A DNA stretch of 25,919 nucleotides. Source: Pigoraptor vietnamica. Lineage: Eukaryota; Opisthokonta; Filasterea. Each line of letters begins with the position of its first letter. Position 1 is the first letter of the stretch. A program made the position numbers and the translations under genes. Positions 19,624-25,919 of the stretch are shown in pieces. Under the pieces are notes generated by a model. That model made no database searches and was not told where the DNA came from. It saw only the letters and a program-made list of their open reading frames with translations. Location of the stretch: assembly GCA_943704525.1 (NCBI GenBank), contig CALSCQ010003025.1, positions 1 to 25,919 on the forward strand, read 5' to 3'.

Positions 19624-22600
19624 ATGGCTGACGAGGAGACACGCGATGCCTCGATTAAGGACGCCGACGTCGTCACAAAGTACCGCGCCGCGGGCGACAT
19701 CTCGAACCGTAAGTGCTGTGCAGACGCGTGTGGAGTGTAGAGACAGAGAGTGTGGCGCGATCTTGCTATCGTCTGAGGACAGATTATTGAAATGGATGCG
19801 ATTGTTCCGTGTAGAAGGAATTATCGTTCCGTTGTGAATTAACGCGGCGTCGCATGTGTGTGTGTGCAGGCGCGCTGACGCAGGTCGTTGCTGCTGTGAA
19901 GGAGGGCGCCTCTGCGCTCGCTCTTTCGCAGCTGGGCGACAAGGTCATTCTCGACGAGACGGCCAAGATCTACAACAAGGGCAAGATTGCCAAGGGTGTG
20001 TTCACGCACGCACGCGCACGCACGCACGCACATGCACGCACACGCACGCACGCACATGCACGCACACGCACGCACATGCACGCACACGCACGCACGCACA
20101 TGCACGCACACGCTCGCACATGCACACACTTGTGTGCTCATGCGTTGGATGCGCTTGCACTCGGCCGAGTTGATGCTTTATTGCCCATAGTCATGAGGTT
20201 TTTTGCTTGTGTGTATTTTGAGAGTTCAACCTTCAAGTGTTTCGCCATTAGCCAACATGGGGAACCACGTGTCTTGTTAAGCGCCTGTCTTCGACCTTAG
20301 GGCCCACAGACCCCTCTTCTCACGTGGTGTCACGTGTTTCGCAGGCATTGCCTTCCCCACGTGCATTTCGGTGAACAACTGCATCTGCCACTTTTCCCCG
20401 CTTGTCTCGGACCCTGACGTCACGCTCAAGGCGGGCGATGTTGTCAAAATGTGGGTGTCGGTTACTCTCTCCACTCGGCTTGAGAATGCCCTCGCACACA
20501 TGCACGCACCGACGCTCACACTGGCGCACGCTCGTTCGCTCATATCGCGCGTATGGCTTGTACATGTGGCGCACGCGCGTTCTCGTAATGCAGTCCTTAT
20601 CTCGTGGGAAGTGATGACGCGCGCAAGCGCAGCGAAGTCCCTCTGTTAACATTCATCGCGCTCATCCCGCAGTGACCTTGGCACCCACGTGGATGGCCTT
20701 ATCGCCGTTGTTGCGCACACTGTCGTCGTCGGCGCTTCGGCGGTGGGTTGCCTTTACTCGCGTTACGCATTCACTCCCATTACGCATTCGCGACCTCTCC
20801 TTATGCTCCTCTCTCCGTGCAACGTGCATCGTTCATTCATATCCGTCTCATTTGTTATTTTGTTTTGTTTGTTTGTTTTCTCAGACGGCGCCCTCCACTG
20901 GACGCCGCGCGGACGTTGTGCTCGCTGCGTACAACGCCTCTGAGGCCGCCCTCCGTCTCCTCAAGCCCGGCACGAAGGTGCGTGTTACATGCGTTACTTC
21001 GTCTGTCTGTCTTTCGTTTGAACAGCTTGGGCGTGTGTCTGTATGGCGTGGTGTGTGTGTGTGTGCGTGTGTGTGTGTGTGTGTTGTGTGCGTTTGTGTG
21101 TGTGTGTGTGTGTATGTGTGTGTGTATTCATGTGTGCAATGTACGCGTGTCTTCATCCTTAAGTCGTTATTTTACGCTTCAATGCATCCAGAGCGTTAAT
21201 GCATGCGCGTTGGTATTCAATATGTGCGCGTTTTCACCATAGACCACGCAGTCCACCCACTCACACCAACATCGCCCTTCCCCAGGGCTCTGAGATCACG
21301 GACATCGTGGGCAAGGTCGCGGATGCGTTCAAGTGCAAGCCCGTCGAGGGCATGCTCACGCACAGCCTCAAGCAGGACGTGATTGACGGGGAGAAGACGA
21401 TCATCCAGAACCCCAACGACCTCCAGCGCAAGGACCACAAGGACTGCACAGTCGAGGTCAACGACGTGTTTGCCATGGACGTCCTCATCAGCACGTCGAG
21501 CGGCAAGGTAAATTCTTTTTTTTGAGCGTGTGCACGTGTGCATGCGCGTTGTCGTTCGTCCATGTGTATTTTGTATTTATGCGACGATTACACGTGCGTT
21601 GTGTGTGTGCACATGTGGACCTGCGTGGCCATGTGATGTATTGTGACGATTAGATGTGCGTTTGTGTACCCATGTACACTTGCGTGGTTGCGCGTGTTTG
21701 GTTTGGGTGTGTTATTGGTAGCGTGAGGGGCTAAATGTGTACGTGGACGCATGTGTGACTTGCATGTGATATAAATGCGTGTGAAGTACTTAATCGTAAA
21801 TCCTTTCATCCGCCCGTGCGACAGTCGCGTGTGCTTGAGACGCGCACGACGGTCTACAAGCGCACCGGCAACCAGTACCAGCTGAAGATGAAGGCCGCGC
21901 GCGCCTTCAATGCGGAGGCACAGGCGAAGTTCGGCAACTTGCCCTTCAGCCTCCGGTGCGTAGCCCACTCAACCTGTGTGCGTTTGTGGGTGCGCATGTG
22001 TGTGCGCCGTGTATGTGCATGTATGTGTGAGTGTGTGCGTAATTCGTTCGAAGACGGCATACTCAATTTCGCGTGTGTCCCTGCAGCAACTGCGAGGACG
22101 CCAACCAGGCTCGCCTTGGTGTGACCGAGTGCGCCAAGCACAACGTCATGGACGCATTCAACGTCCTCTATGAGAAGGATGGTACGTGAACTGATGTAGT
22201 GCGCTTTAGTGCGCGCGTGTGTGTGTGTGATGTGAATGTGCGTGCCTCTCATGTGCGCGTGTGTGCGCGTGTGAGGCATGTGCGTGTGGCGTGCATGCAT
22301 CTCTTGTGCGTGTGTGTGTGCAGCCGTGTAGTGTGTGCTGCCCTGCGTGCATGCCACTCTGTCCACGGTCACAACTTTCTCACGTCTGCGTATGCTCAAA
22401 CGCGCAGACGAGTTTGTCGCCCAGTTCAAGTTCACCGCCCTCATCACGGCCAACGGGACCATCCGCATCACGGGCATTCCCTTTGATGCTGCCCAGCACA
22501 AGGCGGAGCACTCGGTGCAGGACGAGTCGCTCAAGGCGCTTCTCGCGTCGTCCGCAAATCGCAAGGCGAAGAAGCCCGCGGCGAAGAAGGAGGGTGAGGC

Positions 22601-22634
22601 TGCCCCTGCGGCCGCGCCCGCCCCCGCCCAGTAA
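19624..22634 (+). CDS. PA2G4: PA2G4/EBP1, M24 aminopeptidase-fold pseudoenzyme
   Basis: Nine exons (19624-19708, 19870-19995, 20345-20450, 20673-20742, 20885-20977, 21286-21507, 21825-21955, 22087-22181, 22408-22634) join in phase to 384 residues, close to the family's usual 380-400. The start [20 protein letters not shown] matches the conserved N-terminus. Hallmarks: [108 protein letters not shown]. The Lys/Ala-rich tail ([17 protein letters not shown]) fits the basic RNA-binding C-terminus. Known biology: the family has the methionine-aminopeptidase pita-bread fold without the full metal-binding set, binds ribosomes near the tunnel exit and structured RNA, and links growth signalling to translation. 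Introns carry GT- or GCAC-type repeats; all are GT-AG. Divergently transcribed from XPB. Confidence 0.95.
20000..20128. repeat. GCAC/ATGCACGCAC minisatellite in PA2G4 intron 2
   Basis: Degenerate tandem units mixing ACGC, ACAC and ATGC fill the 5' part of the intron 19996-20344, starting just after the donor. Confidence 0.85.
21050..21126. repeat. Imperfect (GT)n tract in PA2G4 intron 5
   Basis: A GT-rich run with scattered interruptions in the middle of the intron 20978-21285. Confidence 0.85.
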
Positions 22635-23010
22635 GTGGGCGCATGGACGGCAGTGCGAGCTGTCGGGGAATGAAACCTGGGCGTTTTCATGCTTGAAGGA
22701 TATATAGTGTCAAGAGTAGAGTCGCGAGTGCCCAGCGTGTGTTTGTCACGACAACGCACACACGACTGAGTCTTTGTCAAGGTGCGACTCCGTGTGTTGC
22801 CTCTGCGGTCTTTCAATCTTTGTTCGAGCCGCATTCACTAGGTATAACTGCATAGAGGCAAGTGCGAGCGCGAGTTTTTCATTCCTGCTTGATATAACAG
22901 AAAGAAAGAGAAAACGGTACGTTACGACGCGTAGATGCTTCACTTGTTGCGACGCTGCCGCGTAGCGAAGGCCCGACGGGGCACGCCGTTCAGCCTGTGA
23001 CGGACATCCT
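22635..23010. other. Intergenic region between convergent PA2G4 and oxidase genes
   Basis: 3' flanks of both genes. No canonical AATAAA is visible on either strand near the stops, and no gene or notable repeat is seen. Confidence 0.6.
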
Positions 23011-24698
23011 TTAGCGGCGCGGTCCGCCAACGCAGAAGGCGTTCGGGGTGAAGATGCCGTCGGGGTCGTACTTGCGCTTCGTCGCGACGAGCCCGTTGTA
23101 CTTCTCCTCCGTCTCGTAATAATGCGTCCTCATGTCGTGCAGGTTCATGTCCGGGGGGCCGTACGAACCCCAGAAGACACGACGATCGGCCTCGGGTTTG
23201 TCCACGCGTCGTTCTCACGTTGCCAGTCGTCCGCCTCCTGACGGCACCCCTCCCTGTAAAAGGCGTCCATGACGCAGACGATCGCCGTGTCGCGCCAGCA
23301 AAACGCCGTGCCGTTGGTGAGGCCGAGCGTGCGGAACTTGGAGTGCCTTCCGCCAAAGTACTGTATCTGCGAGCAGATGTTCAGGTTGTTCCAGTAGTCG
23401 CGCGGCATGTGCGCGATCTCATCGATGCGGTGCGCGACTCCCTTTGCCCATTCGCCCGGGGACGCAGTCAGAGTGTCGCGGCCGACGGAATACGTGCGCT
23501 TCACGAACGGCATTCGAAACTCCCGCTCCTCCCGGTAGATCCATTCCTTCGTCAGCACTGTCATGGGCTGCTCGACGTCGTCGTCGAATCCGGAAAACGG
23601 GAGGTGAGGTCCTCCGGCGTCCTTAATCCGCTGGACGATCGACGGGTCGTACGGCTGGTTGTGGCCGTGGAGGTTCGACCACTGCACGTAGGCGACGATC
23701 ATCGCGAAGGGGATGAGCTCGTCCGATAGGCTGACGCCGCTGTATTTCTCGTCCTTCATGTACTGGAGTGCTTTAGGGAACATGGCGGCGAGCACCTCGT
23801 TCTTCGGGCTCATTACGGTCACGCAGACGTCGTAGTCGGCCGGGAGGTGGTCGTCGGTGGCAAACTCGACCATCACGTCCAGAAGCCGACGCAGGCGGTT
23901 CTCGTTGTACGTGTAGAGCCCCTTAAACCCGCGAGAGTAGGGATGGTCAGTGGCGCGGTGCGTCGACAGCGTAACGTGCGTCAACACGCCAAAGTTGCCC
24001 GGGCCACCGCCGAGGACAGCGAAGAAGAGCTCGGGGTTCTTCGCGGACGTCACGCCCCGGCGCCATAGAAAGTCCGGCACAGCTTCGCCGCGGGCCTTCG
24101 CCGCGTCGGCCTCTTCCGCCGTGGCGCACGTGATGATGTCGAAGGAGACGACGTGGTCGCCCAGCAGGCCGAAGGCGCGACCCAGTTGTCCGTAACCGCC
24201 CGTCTGGACGTGTCCGCCGACGTGCACGTGGCTGCACTGCCCGTGCGGCACGAAGAGCCCGTGCTTTCGAAGCTTGCGGTTGAGCGCGTCGAGGGAGTGC
24301 GAGACGCCCACGCGAACCTTCGGGCGTCCCGCGTCGTCGGCCGCCGCCGCCTGGAGCAGCTGGAACGTCGTGTAGCACGTGCGCAGGTTCAGCTGTATGT
24401 TGTTGCCGGTGGTCGACGAGAGGCCGCAATATTGGTGGCCGCCGGTGACGATAGCGACGGCCGCGTTGTTATCTTTTGCATACTGCAGCGCGGCAATGAC
24501 GTCGCTCGTCGTGTCGTCCTCGGTCACAGTCTGCGAGAGCGGTCGCGGGAAGAAGATGGACGCCGGGCGCATGAGGTGTGGGTCCACGCCCACCGAGGAC
24601 GTGGCATATTGCTTTCGGGCCTCCTCGTACGCGTCGCCGCCGCGATCGCGATGCACGACCTTGCCGTGAGGGCGACCGTTGACTTGAAAGAGCTCCAT
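23011..24698 (-). CDS. Berberine-bridge-type FAD-linked oxidase, intronless, apparent frameshift near the 3' end
   Basis: The main frame runs from ATG 24698 (MELFQVNGRPHGKVVHRDRG) for about 500 residues. The N-terminal half is a PCMH-type FAD-binding domain: VAIVTGGHQYCGLSS holds His88, where the family attaches FAD through the 8-alpha position, and GQCSHVHVGGHVQTGGYG holds Cys155 at the site of the second (6-S-cysteinyl) bond. Seeing both suggests bicovalent flavinylation, as in berberine bridge enzyme and glucooligosaccharide oxidase. The substrate-binding domain follows. The expected C-terminal BBE motif (RRVFWGS, YYETEEKYNGLVATKRKYDP, DGIFTPNAF) is present but in another frame from about 23205 down to the stop at 23011. 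The break lies near 23203-23208 and looks like a single-base loss or an assembly error; no plausible intron fits, since the only GT-AG option is about 28 nt. No signal peptide is visible. Substrate unknown. Confidence 0.85.
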
Positions 24699-24784
24699 GG
24701 TTCAATGCCTAAAAGAGTTGTGGAAGACTGCTGCGTCCGGCTCGGATACAGATCTGGCGAAGACATGGCTCGGGGATTCGGGGC

Positions 24785-24792
24785 TTTTATAG
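24785..24792 (-). promoter_or_regulatory. TATA box of the oxidase gene
   Basis: CTATAAAAG on the minus strand, about 90 bp upstream of the ATG at 24698. A start site about 30 bp downstream would leave a leader of about 60 nt and skip the out-of-frame ATG at 24766. Confidence 0.6.
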
Positions 24793-24925
24793 CCGCGGAA
24801 CACCCGGATAACACCGGCGCTACTCAACGAACGTGCATACGACATTCCTTCCCCGATAACTGCTCTTTTCTTCGCTTCTCGTTTTCCGTGTGGGGTGTCG
24901 ACTCGTTTCTGCCCCAGTCGAGGGG

Positions 24926-24957
24926 CTCACGTGAGTCGGCGAATCAACTGACCAATC
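24926..24957 (-). promoter_or_regulatory. E-box palindrome and CCAAT site upstream of the oxidase gene
   Basis: The palindrome CTCACGTGAG (24926-24935, E-box core CACGTG) and CCAATCA (24951-24957) lie about 135-170 bp upstream of the TATA box. The same CCAATCA heptamer occurs upstream of the large membrane-protein gene. Confidence 0.35.
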
Positions 24958-25010
24958 ACAGAGGCCAACGTCAACGCAAAAATGTGCTGCGCATTTGTGT
25001 ATGTAATCGG

Positions 25011-25108
25011 GTGTGTGTGTGTGTGTGTGTGTCGGTGTGTGTGTGTGTGTGTGTTTGTGTGTGTTTGTGTGTGCGTTTGTGTGTGCGTGTGCGTCTGTGT
25101 GTGTGTGT

Positions 25109-25196
<88 letters not shown>
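25011..25196. repeat. Long (TG)n microsatellite
   Basis: About 186 bp of TG repeats. The first 100 bp is interrupted by TTTG, TGCG and CGG units; the last 86 bp (25111-25196) is a pure run of 43 TG units, the longest simple repeat in the window. Confidence 0.95.
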
Positions 25197-25200
<4 letters not shown>

Positions 25201-25259
25201 CACGACGGTCGGTGCGCCGGCGACTCGGTGGGCAAGACGACGACTAAACTGTTTTGGAC

Positions 25260-25507
25260 ATGCTCTTCGACTTTCGCGAGGGCACCAGCGAGCAATCGAA
25301 GCGCGCAATTTTCTTCAACGGCGAGTGCCAGCGGAGGTACTGAAAGTGTTCGACTGATTTTGTTGCATGAGCAGTTGCCAACGGGTGTTCAGCGTTTACT
25401 TAGCCGCGCATCCACAGACTGTCCAACACAGTCAAGCTCCTGCAGCCGATGACTGAGAATCGCGACTGAAACTGAGACTTGGCCCGCTCTGCGGCAACTG
25501 TGGATGA
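25260..25507 (+). other. Coding-like stretch of unknown identity
   Basis: An ATG at 25260 opens MLFDFREGTSEQSKRAIFFN and onward for 27 codons with strongly G/C-ending codons, as in real exons here. After it, coding-like peptides appear in more than one plus-strand frame. Either unrecognised introns lie here or this is the decayed upstream part of the gene that follows. I recognise no domain. Confidence 0.3.
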
Positions 25508-25919
25508 TGGGGGCCTTCTCAAGCATTCCACCGGGAATTCGGTTTGGCATGGCGCGCGACTAAGGTGCTGCCCGAGGAACAGCCGTGGGTTGCCGACGCG
25601 TTTAAAAACGTCGGCGTCGAGTGCGATCCCAACATCAAGCGAACCAGAGGCCCCGTTTCCGCGCTTTGCAAGCGGGTGCTCGAGTGCAAGATGGATAAGA
25701 AAACTTCGAAGTTAGCATGCACTTGCCGCCGTTGCGATAAAGTACAACGGACTGAGCCCTACTGCGACCTGTGCAACAGCAAGTGCGCATGGACGGCCTG
25801 GATGGCCTCGACGAACGACGATGGTACACGCGCCTCGACGAACGACGATGGTACACGCGCCTCGACGAACGACGATGGTACACGCGCCTCGACGAACGAC
25901 GATGGTACAGGCGCCTCGA
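25508..25919 (+). CDS. Unknown Cys-rich protein fragment with 9-residue tandem repeats, runs off the window
   Basis: An open frame with high third-position GC continues to the window end. It includes LPEEQPWVADAFKNVGVECD, then CKRVLECK and a cysteine cluster CTCRRC-x11-CDLCNSKC that could bind zinc, then the repeated peptide ASTNDDGTR encoded by the 27-bp tandem repeat. No start codon or 5' splice partner can be assigned with confidence; the first clearly coding residues are near 25562, just after a possible CTAAG acceptor. I do not recognise the family. It may be a real exon or part of a decayed gene. Confidence 0.4.
25805..25919. repeat. 27-bp coding tandem repeat, at least 4.2 copies
   Basis: Units begin at 25805, 25832, 25859, 25886 and 25913; the array is cut by the window end. 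Copies are identical except for one base near the end of the fourth. The 27-bp period keeps frame and gives ASTNDDGTR on the plus strand. Confidence 0.95.

Noticed and set aside
20000-20128. Repeat array considered as CRISPR-like
   Set aside because: Units are short, degenerate GCAC/ACAC simple repeats without unique spacers, inside a spliced eukaryotic intron.
23180-23215. A 28-nt GTGAGA...GAG intron to explain the oxidase frame change
   Set aside because: Far shorter than any other intron here (about 80 nt or more), lacks a pyrimidine tract, and would delete conserved residues.
24153-25247. 364-codon plus-strand frame
   Set aside because: It is antisense to the oxidase gene, then runs through its promoter into the TG repeat; it shows no domain.

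Overview
The window is nuclear DNA from a GC-rich eukaryote, most likely a free-living protist. Three genes carry many short spliceosomal introns (about 80-400 nt, donors mostly GTGCGT, GTGGGT or GTGAGT, acceptors CAG). Coding sequence has high GC at third codon positions. Introns and intergenic DNA are full of (CA/TG)n and (GCAC)n simple repeats. The gene set (a RhoGEF-PH-LIM fusion, F-box/LRR, a large LamG-type membrane protein, XPB, PA2G4) would suit an amoebozoan, apusozoan or similar protist, but the sequence alone does not fix the lineage. Nothing bacterial, plasmid-like or CRISPR-like is present.

Layout, left to right. (1) 19-3753, plus: 3' part of a signalling and scaffold gene, with the end of a DH (RhoGEF) domain, a PH domain, a proline-rich linker with repeated acidic-Y-S-A motifs, and four LIM domains; 8 exons are visible. 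(2) 4017-5024, minus: an intronless F-box protein with about ten 20-residue leucine-rich repeats. (3) 5184-6517: 1.3 kb with no recognisable gene, but with GC-rich palindromes and an orphan TATA/CCAAT/octamer cluster. (4) 6518-11584, minus: an intronless 5.1 kb gene for a secreted-start, multi-pass surface protein. (5) 12513-19149, minus: the TFIIH helicase XPB in 21 exons, reconstructed here with every splice phase consistent. (6) 19150-19623: a compact divergent promoter with CRE-type TGACGT motifs. (7) 19624-22634, plus: PA2G4/EBP1 in 9 exons. (8) 23011-24698, minus: an intronless berberine-bridge-type flavoprotein oxidase with one apparent frameshift near its 3' end and a clear TATA box. 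(9) 25011-25196: a long (TG)n tract. (10) 25260-25919: coding-like DNA of unknown identity ending in a 27-bp tandem repeat that runs off the window.

The genes do not form one pathway. XPB (transcription initiation and nucleotide excision repair) and PA2G4 (growth-linked, ribosome- and RNA-associated) are housekeeping genes sharing a divergent promoter. The first gene would link Rho GTPase activation to LIM-based cytoskeletal adhesion.

The most interesting observations are the DH-PH-LIM fusion, two in-frame GC-AG introns in XPB with the same GCGAGT donor (one tandemly duplicated exactly 90 bp apart so both copies stay in frame), long UG repeats sitting at XPB 3' splice sites, and a DEVQ variant of XPB helicase motif II.
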